This document shows positions 8,249 through 15,517 of a stretch of 19,214 nt of DNA, one piece after another. The stretch lies in NCBI GenBank assembly GCA_964354485.1, contig CAYGZY010000046.1, positions 1 to 19,214 on the forward strand, in the 5' to 3' direction. Position 1 is the first letter of the stretch. Each line of letters starts with the position of its first letter. The translations under genes were made by a program, and so were the position numbers. Under the pieces are notes generated by a model. That model searched no databases and was not told the DNA's origin. It was given only the letters and a program-made list of their open reading frames with translations. Origin of the DNA: CAYGXH01 sp964354485. GTDB lineage: Bacteria > Bacteroidota > Ignavibacteria > UBA10030 > SZUA-254.

Positions 8249-9133
8249 ATGACGGCGGTACTCCTCGACGGCAGGAAAATCGCTGACGATATCAGGCGGG
8301 AAATCAAGTCTGAAACAGCCCGGCTCAAGGAGAGGCAGGGAATAACACCCGCCCTGGCATTTATCCTCGTGGGAGAGAATCCGGCTTCCCAATCCTACGT
8401 GAAAATGAAGAGTAAAGGATGTGATGAGGTCGGCATCCGATCGATTACTGAACGGCTGACTGCCGATGTTCCGGAATCTGATCTCCTCCGGCTCATTGAT
8501 ACATTCAACCGCGATGAGACGATCCATGGTATCCTCGTTCAACTGCCCCTGCCGGATCATATTGATGAAGGTAAGGTTATTGCATCGATCGATTACAGGA
8601 AAGATGTGGATGGCTTTCATCCGATCAATGTCGGCAAACTTGTCGCCGGCCAGGATGGATTCAAACCGTGTACACCACTCGGTGTGCAGGAGCTTCTCAT
8701 ACGAAGCGGGAACGATCCGGGAGGGAAACATGTCGTCATAGTGGGGAGGAGCAACATTGTCGGGAAACCGCTCGCGAACATCCTCATGCAAAAGCAGAAG
8801 GGGGCAAACGCCATTGTTACGATTGTACATACGGGTACCAAGAGTATTTCCGCGTTTACAAGGGAAGCCGACATCCTTGTCGCAGCGATCGGTAGACCTG
8901 AGTTCGTTAAGGGTGACATGGTAAAACGAGGAGCAGTTGTCATCGATGTCGGAATCAATCGAGTAGAAGATCCGTCGGCGAAGAACGGTTATCGGATTGT
9001 TGGAGATGTCCACTTCGCATCGGTATCGCAGGTGGCGAGCGCTATTACACCTGTGCCCGGCGGTGTCGGACCTATGACGATTGCGATGGTATTGCGAAAT
9101 ACGCTAATTGCCGCCCAAGGGAAGTTACTCTGA
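8249..9133 (+). CDS. folD: Bifunctional methylenetetrahydrofolate dehydrogenase/cyclohydrolase
   Basis: 294 residues, full length. FolD interconverts 5,10-methylene- and 10-formyl-tetrahydrofolate in the cytoplasm using NADP(H). Seen in order: YVKMKSK (Tyr50, catalytic Lys54), VQLPLP at 97-102, KDVDGFHPIN at 118-127 (Asp121), PCTPLG at 140-145, the dinucleotide loop GRSNIVGKP at 166-174, and the signature ITPVPGGVGPMT near the C-terminus. GGAG at 8239-8242 is 6 nt before ATG 8249 and fixes the start. It probably shares a transcript with the upstream phosphodiesterase gene. It converges with the glgC pseudogene, with only 65 nt between the stops. A 262-codon open frame on the opposite strand is a compositional shadow. 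Confidence 0.97.
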   Translation: MTAVLLDGRKIADDIRREIKSETARLKERQGITPALAFILVGENPASQSYVKMKSKGCDEVGIRSITERLTADVPESDLLRLIDTFNRDETIHGILVQLPLPDHIDEGKVIASIDYRKDVDGFHPINVGKLVAGQDGFKPCTPLGVQELLIRSGNDPGGKHVVIVGRSNIVGKPLANILMQKQKGANAIVTIVHTGTKSISAFTREADILVAAIGRPEFVKGDMVKRGAVVIDVGINRVEDPSAKNGYRIVGDVHFASVSQVASAITPVPGGVGPMTIAMVLRNTLIAAQGKLL

Positions 9134-9198
9134 GGATGTGATGAATCCTGTACTGATTCAATCTTAAGCAATACCTTCCGAGCCCCCCTCAAAAAAGA

Positions 9199-10476
9199 TC
9201 AGATAATAGTCCCATCAGGTATAATCGAATTTAAAGGTATAATAACTATACCGTCCCTGATAACATAGTTTTCACCATCTTCGTTTGCAACATTGCGTGC
9301 ATTTATCAGCCTGACTCCATTACCAATCCTTGCATTATTATCAATGATCGCGTTTCGGATCTCACAATCATCGCCAATTCCGATTTTTGGGATACCTTTT
9401 TTTGTTGTGTTGATAATTTCTCCGTATGGCTCAAAATAATCTGCCCCCATTACGATTGAATGATCAACTAATGAATTCTCGCCAATTCTGGAGCGTAAGC
9501 CGATGATTGAATGATTGATCCTTGACCGGTTGATAATACTTCCCTCGCTTAATATCGATAGATTTACTTCGGAGGATAATATTTTTAAACTCGGAAGAAA
9601 ACGTGCATGGGTAAAGATCGGTTTTTTCTCATCGTATTAATTGAATTGTGGGAGTGGTTCAGTTAACTCCATATGCATATCAAAATATTTTCTTATAGTC
9701 CCGATATCAACCCAATAGCCATCGAAGAAATATCCATAAACATTCTTTTGCTTAATTGTCAAAAGTATTACTCTCTTTCCAAAATCGTCGTGTTTAGTAT
9801 TTTTAAGTAATTCATTCAAGATATCCCAACGAAAAAGATAAATTCCCATTGATGCTAAATGTGTTCTACCGCCTGACTCCAAACCGAATTGTTGAAAGAC
9901 TTGTTCAGTAACTTTCATCTTTTTTACTTGTTCCGGTTCTTTCGGTTTTTTTAATAATTCAGTGATGCGAGTATTCTTGTTTACTTTCATCACGCCAAAT
10001 TCTGGCGCTTGTTCTTCAAATACAGAATAAACGGAGATACTTATGTCTGCCCGTTTTTGTATATGAAAATTAATAAATTTATGGTAATCCATTTTATAGA
10101 GGTAGTCACCGGAAAGAATGAGTACTAAATCAGCTTATTTCTGGAGGAAATGCATATTTTGTCGAACTGTGTCCGCTGTTCCCTGATACCAATTGAGACT
10201 ATCCATGGTTTGCTGAGCGGAAAGGATGGTCACAAAATCCTTACTGAAATTATAAAACAAATAAGTTTTAAAAATGTGTCGATGCAATGATTCACTGCTA
10301 AATTGGGTTAAAATAAAAATCTTTGTTAAGCCGGAATGGATACAATTACTGATTGGAATATCGATAAGTCGAAATTTACCTGCGAGAGGAACCGCCGGCT
10401 TGCTTCGCATTTTGGTAAGAGGGTAAAGACGGCTGCCTTGCCCGCCAGCTAAAATAATAGTGACAACATCAGCCAT
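9199..10476 (-). pseudogene. glgC: Glucose-1-phosphate adenylyltransferase, broken by two in-frame stops
   Basis: A full-length reading frame (426 codons) recognisable as GlgC, the ADP-glucose synthase of glycogen synthesis. It is interrupted by TAA at 10135-10137 (between FLQK and ADLVLILSGD) and TAA at 9637-9639 (between LPQFN and YDEKKPIFTH). All three pieces are in the same frame, so there is no indel frameshift. The N-terminal GGQGSRLYPLT and RSKPAVPL motifs, the SGDYLYKMDY motif and the C-terminal left-handed-helix hexapeptide region remain. Decay is also visible in sites I know as conserved: EKP reads KKP (LLKKPKEP) and YWEDIGT reads YWVDIGT. ATG 10476 follows an AAAAGGAAAAGG stretch; a GTG at 10485 is possible. 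The first fragment would be about 113 residues, without the catalytic core. Confidence 0.88.
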
Positions 10477-10485
10477 TATTTTCAC

Positions 10486-10768
10486 CTTTTCCTTTTATTA
10501 CTTTCATTAATAAATGAGATTTAATTGAATAATATACAGTCGATTGGAGTAAAACATTCTTATTGATAATCAATTTATTTCAACATTCAAGTGAGTGAAA
10601 GTAACCAATCTCCCTCTCATAACTATCGAGCCGCCTGTTATGCGCCGGTATTTTTTACACGGATCGTGCGCCTTCGAAAAGTTATAAACAAGTCCCACCC
10701 CTTTGTGTCGCAGGTGGGAATCTTGTGTCTTAAGCTCTACATCAACAACTACTTTGGAAGCATCAGGA
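10486..10768. other. Intergenic stretch with two short hairpins
   Basis: This gap lies between the glgC pseudogene and the SPFH gene, both on the minus strand. It should contain the SPFH terminator and, nearest 10486, the former glgC promoter. It holds two inverted repeats (10693-10719 and 10618-10642). A 76-codon minus-strand open frame (10570-10800) runs out of the SPFH gene end but has no recognisable product or start signal. No gene is supported. Confidence 0.5.
10693..10719 (-). terminator. Possible terminator after the SPFH gene
   Basis: A perfect 7-bp inverted repeat, TCCCACC / GGTGGGA, with a 13-nt loop. It lies about 50 nt past the SPFH stop in the direction of transcription. The following minus-strand bases are AT-rich (ACTTGTTTATAACTTTT) but lack an uninterrupted T-run, so a factor-independent terminator is plausible, not proven. 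Confidence 0.4.
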
Positions 10769-11659
10769 TTATTTTGTATCCAGGATAATGGGTAAACCAT
10801 CTTTCCCGGCGCCGACGATGATCACCTTGGTGTTTGGTGATTGCGCAATCTTCTCAGTCGCTTCAATACCCTTCCAGCGTAATAATTGCTCACTGATGCC
10901 CGCGGCTACAATAGATTGAAAGTCGGCGATCCCCTTTGCTTCAATGCGTTTCCGGTCTGCTTCCTGCTTCTCCTTTGTGAGAACGAATTCCATGCGTTGG
11001 CTTTCCTGATCGGCACGCTGCTTTTGCTCAATCGCCTCGGTGAGCTGGGTAGGGAGCGCAACGTTGCGTATTGGTGTAGTTTCAATAATTACTCCGCGAG
11101 GTCTAACCGTCTTTGCTAACTCTTCCTGAATTGAGGCGCCTAGTTTCTCGCGTTCGGTTGAGTACAGCGCGCTGGCCTGAAAGCTTGCTGTGACGGCACG
11201 GCTGATGGAGCGGAATTGGGGGACGAGGATAATGGTTTCATAGTCGCCGCCGGAAACTGTCTTGTAGACGCGGGCCGCAGAGTCCAGGTCGAGCCTGTAA
11301 AGCACACTGATCTCTAAACCGATGGTGAGTCCTTCGCGTGAGAGCACTTGCATGGCCTCTTTATGCTCTTTCGTCTGGATGGAATATTTGATAACGCGGG
11401 CAAGCGGATTTACCGTATTGATTCCGGCTGGAAGAGTATTGTCTGACACGATACCGAAGAAATCAACTACGCCAACGTATCCCGCCGGGATTTGTGTGAA
11501 GAACTGGGTCAGCGCGATAATTCCGAACGCAATCACGGCGAGAAGGCTTGCAGTAGCAATGGGCCGGTATGAAGTGTTGTTTTGTCGTACTTTTCTTGCG
11601 GCGCTTTGCCACACAAAAAAGGCAACTAATGCAATGATTATTGCTAATATGAAGATCAT
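10769..11659 (-). CDS. SPFH/prohibitin-family membrane protein
   Basis: 296 residues. Members of this family (prohibitin, stomatin, HflK/C) form membrane-anchored rings that organise membranes and often control membrane proteases. Two hydrophobic segments lie at about 1-19 and 36-54. The SPFH domain starts near IPAGYVGVVDFFG (58-70) and runs to about 210, with the prohibitin-like VPQFRSISRAV and ERE..L..SI..EL segments. A charged, Glu/Lys/Arg-rich probable coiled coil follows (about 215-250). ATG 11659 has AAGGAG 7 nt upstream. It closes the minus-strand cluster that includes the CPBP protease gene, 31 nt after the preceding small ORF. A link with that protease is inferred from neighbourhood only, by analogy with HflKC-FtsH. 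Confidence 0.88.
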   Translation of the reverse strand: MIFILAIIIALVAFFVWQSAARKVRQNNTSYRPIATASLLAVIAFGIIALTQFFTQIPAGYVGVVDFFGIVSDNTLPAGINTVNPLARVIKYSIQTKEHKEAMQVLSREGLTIGLEISVLYRLDLDSAARVYKTVSGGDYETIILVPQFRSISRAVTASFQASALYSTEREKLGASIQEELAKTVRPRGVIIETTPIRNVALPTQLTEAIEQKQRADQESQRMEFVLTKEKQEADRKRIEAKGIADFQSIVAAGISEQLLRWKGIEATEKIAQSPNTKVIIVGAGKDGLPIILDTK

Positions 11660-11690
11660 GGTTAACTCCTTGTTTAATTAATGTTTATAA

Positions 11691-11975
11691 TTAGTTACTG
11701 GGGCGGCTACAATCAGTCCTATTCTGCACTGCATATCTGATAACCGACTGATACTCACCGTTTAGATCCGCCCCGTGTGATAAACTTTCCAACATTACCC
11801 GTTTCAGCGCTTTGCCGGATGGGCTATCTGCCACATTGGATCTGTCCTCAGCGCAGTCAAAGGTCAGTATGCCATCCCGGCGTAATGATATGAATAAATC
11901 AGTTTTGGACAAAGGACGTTCGTTCTTTCCTAAACAATCAACTATATAAACTTGTGCCGCTGCCGTTCGATCCAC
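11691..11975 (-). CDS. Small hypothetical protein, overlapping the preceding ORF
   Basis: 94 residues from GTG 11975. I do not recognise the family. The sequence is soluble-looking, with no signal peptide or membrane segment. It contains a stretch KTDLFISLRRDGILTFDCAED and five Cys-free helices' worth of mixed residues towards the C-terminus, ending DCSRPSN. An AGGAGG lies 11 nt before the GTG, but those bases also encode Arg-Arg of the overlapping ORF at 11942-12196. The two ORFs overlap by 34 nt in different frames. A single frameshift near 11945 would join them into one protein of about 165 residues (RHKFI then VDCLGKNE), so this may be the back half of a frameshifted gene rather than an independent one. 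Confidence 0.5.
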   Translation of the reverse strand: MDRTAAAQVYIVDCLGKNERPLSKTDLFISLRRDGILTFDCAEDRSNVADSPSGKALKRVMLESLSHGADLNGEYQSVIRYAVQNRTDCSRPSN

Positions 11976-12196
11976 CGCTTCACATACCTCCTGAAATCCT
12001 CCGCATTATCAACCACACGAACCGAGAACGACATCAATAAGGTGATACTGATCGCAGAATTGCCCTGGTGCTGGTGAGCACCACAGACCCAGGTCTGTCC
12101 CACGCGCAGATTAGCTCGTATGATCGGATTGGGAGTGTAAACACTCTGGAACTTCCTGTTGAGGGCTTTTTCCAACGAAATATTCTCTGAATACAT
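11942..12196 (-). CDS. Small hypothetical protein overlapping the CPBP gene end
   Basis: 84 residues from ATG 12196. AAGGAG 4 nt upstream gives it a good start signal of its own. It overlaps the last 86 nt of the CPBP protease gene in another frame, and the following ORF by 34 nt. The sequence is soluble-looking, with a His/Cys patch CGAHQHQGN near the middle and a basic end (RRYVKRWIERQRHKF). I cannot assign a function. The overlap probably means that the last 28 or so residues of the CPBP reading are a readthrough tail over this gene. Translation coupled to the CPBP gene is likely. It may be the N-terminal part of a frameshifted 165-residue protein (see the entry at 11691). Confidence 0.5.
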   Translation of the reverse strand: MYSENISLEKALNRKFQSVYTPNPIIRANLRVGQTWVCGAHQHQGNSAISITLLMSFSVRVVDNAEDFRRYVKRWIERQRHKFI

Positions 12197-13052
12197 TCAA
12201 CTCCTTTCTGTAATATAGGGTGGCAACTACGATTATCATCGTCAGAGTCAATCCGATGTTCGCAAGTACCTGGTTTTGAACGATCACGTAGTACGAAAAT
12301 GACGCGGCAACATTATTCATTGTAATATGAGCAACTGACGTAACCCAGACACTCTCACTCTTGACGTAAACATATGCCAGGTACGTGAAAGTGCAGACGG
12401 ATCCGATAGCCAAAATGATGAAATTGAGTATCATCTGCCAAAGCGAATATTCAACAGTCTGCGGAATTACCAGCATCAAAGGTAGATGCCATGCATACCA
12501 GATTAATCCCCCAACTATGATGCCGATCCAGGGCTTAATCCGGTAGAGTAATGGGAACATGAAACCACGATGACCAAACTCCTCACCGAAGCCGGTGATG
12601 ATCCCCGGAATAATGTTGAACACTGTCAATCCGGCAACAGTGAAAATAATCAACATCATATGCGGAGTGAAACCGGGGGGTAGCGAAGCATTGATGTCCT
12701 GACCTGCCGTGGCGAGTTGCTGCGTTAATCTATCCAGGAAGGCCTTGCCCGATAAATCCCACGTAATACCGCCGAGTAGTGTGAATAAAGCGTATGAAAG
12801 CGCGGTAATGCCGATCGAGATGAGCCAAAATCTGATATAGTCTTTGAACCTGCCAAATCGCAGATTCGCGTCCTTGAATCTTGGCTTGTAGAAAAAAAGG
12901 CGCGTGAAGATCGCTGCGATAGCAGGGGTCAGCATGTATCCCTGTGCCAGATATGCGCCTTGTTGACCCAACATTTTTGTCCCAACGATAACAGTGGTGC
13001 AAAGGAAGAGCAGAAGAATGAAGTAGATTAATATCGGTGTGTTTCTCATCAT
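12111..13052 (-). CDS. CPBP family intramembrane glutamic protease (CAAX/Abi type)
   Basis: 313 residues with roughly eight hydrophobic segments. Family members (Rce1-like) cleave within or near the membrane in prenyl-protein maturation, bacteriocin self-immunity or unknown processing. All three motifs are visible: Glu157-Glu158-x3-Arg162 in GEEFGHRGF, His189 in WYAWHLP, and His242-x3-Asn246 in HITMNN, so an active enzyme is expected. ATG 13052 overlaps the TGA of the 42-residue membrane protein (ATGA), which indicates translational coupling. The last 28 or so residues overlap the next ORF and have unusual composition for a membrane protease tail. The substrate is unknown. The neighbours (microprotein, small ORFs, SPFH protein) suggest a membrane-quality or immunity role, as an inference only. 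Confidence 0.88.
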   Translation of the reverse strand: MMRNTPILIYFILLLFLCTTVIVGTKMLGQQGAYLAQGYMLTPAIAAIFTRLFFYKPRFKDANLRFGRFKDYIRFWLISIGITALSYALFTLLGGITWDLSGKAFLDRLTQQLATAGQDINASLPPGFTPHMMLIIFTVAGLTVFNIIPGIITGFGEEFGHRGFMFPLLYRIKPWIGIIVGGLIWYAWHLPLMLVIPQTVEYSLWQMILNFIILAIGSVCTFTYLAYVYVKSESVWVTSVAHITMNNVAASFSYYVIVQNQVLANIGLTLTMIIVVATLYYRKELNVFREYFVGKSPQQEVPECLHSQSDHTS

Positions 13053-13177
13053 TTTTTCTCTCTTGGCTGTTCCTTAAATGTAATCCAGAGGTAGTCACGT
13101 CGCACGAAGACGCGGAACACCAGAAACGCCGTTAGCGTCAGGGCAAGGGCATATAGCAGGTACGCATACAGGACCAT
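13049..13177 (-). CDS. 42-residue single-span membrane microprotein coupled to CPBP
   Basis: A short gene read from ATG 13177 to TGA 13049-13051. The N-terminal half is one hydrophobic helix (VLYAYLLYALALTLTAFLVF, residues 2-21) and the C-terminal half is basic (FVRRDYLWITFKEQPREKK), which predicts the tail in the cytoplasm. AAAGGA lies about 9 nt before the ATG. The stop overlaps the CPBP start as ATGA, the classic sign of coupled translation of a real gene. The codons are ordinary. I do not recognise a family. Its position suggests a subunit, regulator or substrate of the CPBP protease, which is inference. It could also be a leader whose main role is to couple translation. Confidence 0.65.
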   Translation of the reverse strand: MVLYAYLLYALALTLTAFLVFRVFVRRDYLWITFKEQPREKK

Positions 13178-13424
13178 TATTCGGTTTCCTTTCAGCCGGC
13201 GGCCGTCAAAGGTCAGACAACCTGCAGTCTAACGGATGGCTGTGGCAGCAATAACTTCCAAATTTGGAGTACAAGAACCGAGTTTAGGATTAAAAGCTTA
13301 TTGAAATATACTAAACCTATATCAGCCGGGCAAATACATTCACAGCTTGCCCCGTAACACCTTTGTTCGGTAAGCCGCTGGTCATGAAATATTATTATAC
13401 CTTTTTTTAGTGTTGTATCATAAT
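13178..13424. other. Intergenic region between phosphatase gene and CPBP cluster
   Basis: 247 nt without a gene, following the SpoIIE-type gene stop and preceding the microprotein gene on the minus strand. It should contain the phosphatase transcript end and the CPBP cluster promoter. It contains the palindrome TCCAAATTTGGA (13257-13268) and an AT-rich stretch at 13290-13325. No convincing terminator hairpin or -35/-10 pair was found. Confidence 0.5.
13257..13268. promoter_or_regulatory. Perfect 12-bp palindrome, possible operator
   Basis: TCCAAATTTGGA reads the same on both strands. It lies 80 nt upstream of the microprotein start, in the gap that must contain the CPBP cluster promoter. A dimeric regulator could bind here. 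A single copy and chance occurrence in AT-rich DNA cannot be excluded. Confidence 0.25.
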
Positions 13425-14807
13425 CTATGAATATTTCACTATCCCAAGACCGACATCATCATCGAACGCTGCCGCTTTACTAAAATTTTTCACACTCTCC
13501 AATAGTTGCTGCGAAAAGGTGCGGACATCGAGATGTGCGTTTGATTGAACAAACCGATATAATCGATTTTCTCCATACTGCTCCTCCTGTGAATTGAATT
13601 GTTCAAGAAGACCATCCGTATAAGCAATCAAGCAGCTTCCGACCGGAAAATTTTCCATCTGCATAGAAAAATGCGGTAATTGTTCGCGAATTCCAAGGGG
13701 AATTGTTCCTTTTTTCAAAAGAGAAATCTCATTCCTGGAAAAAATAATCGGTTGTGGATGTCCGGCATTCACATACGAAACAACTTGATCGGAAGTATTA
13801 ATTTCTGCGGCAAAAAAAGTTACGAAAGCCTTTTTGTCAGTGCTCTCGAACAAAAGGGTATTAATACTCTTTCCAAGCTGTTCCAAGCCAATCTTCATCT
13901 CCGTGAGTAAATGAATTGAAGCACGAACCTCTGCCATAATCAGGGCTGCCTGTATACCATTTCCCGATACATCTGCAACCACTACCAGAAGTCGATCTTT
14001 TGCCAGTTGAATAAAATCACAATAATCTCCTCCGACGGACTTACCCTGCTCCACAACGCCATGAACACTGAGACCCGGGATTTCAGGGAATAAATGAGGC
14101 ACAAATTGTTTTTGTACATTTGATGCAACCTCGAGTTCATATTTGATCTGTTCATGTTCCTGTCTTATCATCGATTCATCACTGACCAATTTGATAATCA
14201 GCCGGCGTGAATACTGAGCCAGATAACCGATCAACGCAATAAATCCGATGAGAAGAATTAATTTTGTTGCCTGTCCGATATATGTTACTTCCCGGCTAAA
14301 AAGCTCACGGTCGTATCCTCCCCATGTCAATTCGATTGCATTGATGAGATAGAGATAGTAAACAAGGGCAAGATAGAATACGACTGCCAATCCTCCCGTT
14401 GTCCACGTTAGTTTCCGGTCGTACCGAAAGGCAGTCAAACCAATGAGCGGATAGACGATGATGAAGACATAATGCTTAAGGGCTACAGACGAGATTTCTA
14501 TCCGTGTGTAGAGAACAAGAAGCATAAAAACCATGAAGATATCGAGACATGAGGTGAAATATTTCATGGAAGGGTGATAACCGAAACGGCGCATCCTGAG
14601 ATACACAATCAAGCCATACGTATAGCCGAGTGCCAGAACGCTGAAATTCATTACGTTGGCTTCAAATGAAACAGATTTAATATTGACGAGTGCCAGGAAA
14701 GTAATGATTGAAAGAAGAATAATACGGCCGCTGTTGGCTATACGTTCCGCATGGGCTTCCTGATTTGAAATCGCCTGATTAATTCGCTGGGTTATATCTT
14801 CGGTCAT
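13425..14807 (-). CDS. Membrane-bound SpoIIE/RsbU-type PP2C serine phosphatase
   Basis: 460 residues. An N-terminal amphipathic stretch (1-25) is followed by six membrane segments (about 28-44, 51-70, 84-101, 110-127, 136-154, 179-198), a coiled-coil linker (205-235, ending in the typical ELEVASNVQKQFVP) and a PP2C phosphatase domain (about 245-460). Metal-binding motifs GGDYCDF (Asp261), ADVSGNG (Asp279), NAGHPQP, YTDGLLE and FDDDVGLG are all present, so it should be active. Such enzymes usually dephosphorylate anti-sigma-factor antagonists in partner-switching pathways; no STAS or anti-sigma gene is in the window. ATG 14807 is chosen because GAGGAG (complement of 14816-14821) lies 8 nt upstream, inside the reading from ATG 14831. 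A truncated paralogue lies at 17219-17434. Confidence 0.92.
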   Translation of the reverse strand: MTEDITQRINQAISNQEAHAERIANSGRIILLSIITFLALVNIKSVSFEANVMNFSVLALGYTYGLIVYLRMRRFGYHPSMKYFTSCLDIFMVFMLLVLYTRIEISSVALKHYVFIIVYPLIGLTAFRYDRKLTWTTGGLAVVFYLALVYYLYLINAIELTWGGYDRELFSREVTYIGQATKLILLIGFIALIGYLAQYSRRLIIKLVSDESMIRQEHEQIKYELEVASNVQKQFVPHLFPEIPGLSVHGVVEQGKSVGGDYCDFIQLAKDRLLVVVADVSGNGIQAALIMAEVRASIHLLTEMKIGLEQLGKSINTLLFESTDKKAFVTFFAAEINTSDQVVSYVNAGHPQPIIFSRNEISLLKKGTIPLGIREQLPHFSMQMENFPVGSCLIAYTDGLLEQFNSQEEQYGENRLYRFVQSNAHLDVRTFSQQLLESVKNFSKAAAFDDDVGLGIVKYS

Positions 14808-14874
14808 AGCATCATCTCCTCTCGTTGCCATATCTCTTCACATTTGCAAAAATAATTCTGTACCCATCAACCTC

Positions 14875-14902
14875 AGGAGGCATAATCATCCGTATGCCTC
14901 CT
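14875..14902 (-). terminator. Strong hairpin between exported-protein pseudogene and phosphatase gene
   Basis: A perfect 10-bp inverted repeat, AGGAGGCATA / TATGCCTCCT, with an 8-nt loop. It starts 13 nt after the stop of the upstream minus-strand pseudogene. The T-rich run that follows on the minus strand (ATTATTTTT) comes only about 18 nt later, so it may be an attenuator or mRNA-stability element rather than a simple intrinsic terminator. The stem includes AGGAGG, which could also mask a ribosome-binding-like sequence. Confidence 0.5.
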
Positions 14903-14915
14903 TCAGCCGGATTAT

Positions 14916-15450
14916 TTAATCGTTAATAAAAAATGTGTCCTTGATCGGTTCATGGTCCGGAACTTCCTTTATCCCTTCCTTTATCTTATCCGAAAGTTCA
15001 AAGAAAGCAACAATTTTATCTGTGATATCAACTAGTTCGATATCCGGATTATTGTAGACTACTTCCCATTTCGAAACTATCGCAGTCAGGTTCTCTGCTC
15101 TGGCGATTGCGGTTATCCTGTCTTTATACAAATCGGTGATCGTATTCACCGATCCTTTTCCAAATCCCTGATCGTGGAGAATTGCCTGATGCAATTTGGC
15201 TTGATATTCAATTTTTGCGATCTCCTTGCCATCTTTTTTTCTCTGGCAGCTTTTGTCCCCGCTGATATTTCAGGATATGGGCTTTTAAAGAATTTTGAAT
15301 TTACGTAAGCAATGGCAACAAATCTGAATCAAAAATGCCGATACGTTGTTTGATTTGAGCGTTGGAAATGGTCGGACATGCCAGGATACCAGTGAACGCA
15401 AGTACGACCAATATCATCACTCCAGAAAAATATCGGGATGGCGGCTTACG
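14916..15450 (-). pseudogene. Exported Skp/OmpH-like protein, left copy, frameshifted
   Basis: A decayed paralogue of the gene at 17747-18280. Three pieces line up with it: a signal-peptide region ending ISNAQIKQRIGIFDSD, a middle piece AYVNSKFFKSPYPEISAGTK, and a C-terminal piece beginning KEIAKIEYQAKL and ending at TAA 14916-14918. The first join needs one restored base near 15318. The second needs one base in a run of seven T (plus strand) at 15234-15240. No good start codon remains where the intact copy has its ATG, although AAAAAAGGAG near 15453-15462 looks like its old ribosome-binding site. Over the last 92 residues I count about 58% identity with the intact copy. The homopolymer shift could be a sequencing error; the other shift is less easily explained that way. 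Confidence 0.75.
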
Positions 15451-15517
15451 AACTCCTTTTTTAGTTATTGTCGGGTTGATTATGTGTGAGATCGATAGTA
15501 CACATTGAATATGATTG

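Noticed and set aside
8225..9013. 262-codon ORF antisense to folD
   Set aside because: It lies entirely opposite an intact, motif-complete folD, and its composition is that of a reverse-frame shadow.
9637..10137. TAA reassignment or readthrough to explain the in-frame stops in glgC
   Set aside because: Other genes in the window (comF, gapA) end at TAA exactly where their families end, and conserved GlgC residues are also mutated, so ordinary pseudogene decay is simpler.
10618..10642. Integron attC-like site (CATAAC...GTTATG)
   Set aside because: The core does not fit GTTRRRY, the spacing is only 13 nt, and there is no second box pair or cassette array.
10570..10800. 76-codon minus-strand ORF after the SPFH gene
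   Set aside because: Its first residues are the SPFH end read in another frame, it has no start signal, and the rest spans two inverted repeats. No family was recognised.
14808..14831. ATG 14831 as the phosphatase start
   Set aside because: The GAGGAG ribosome-binding site lies inside this extension, and the paralogous fragment aligns from the later ATG.
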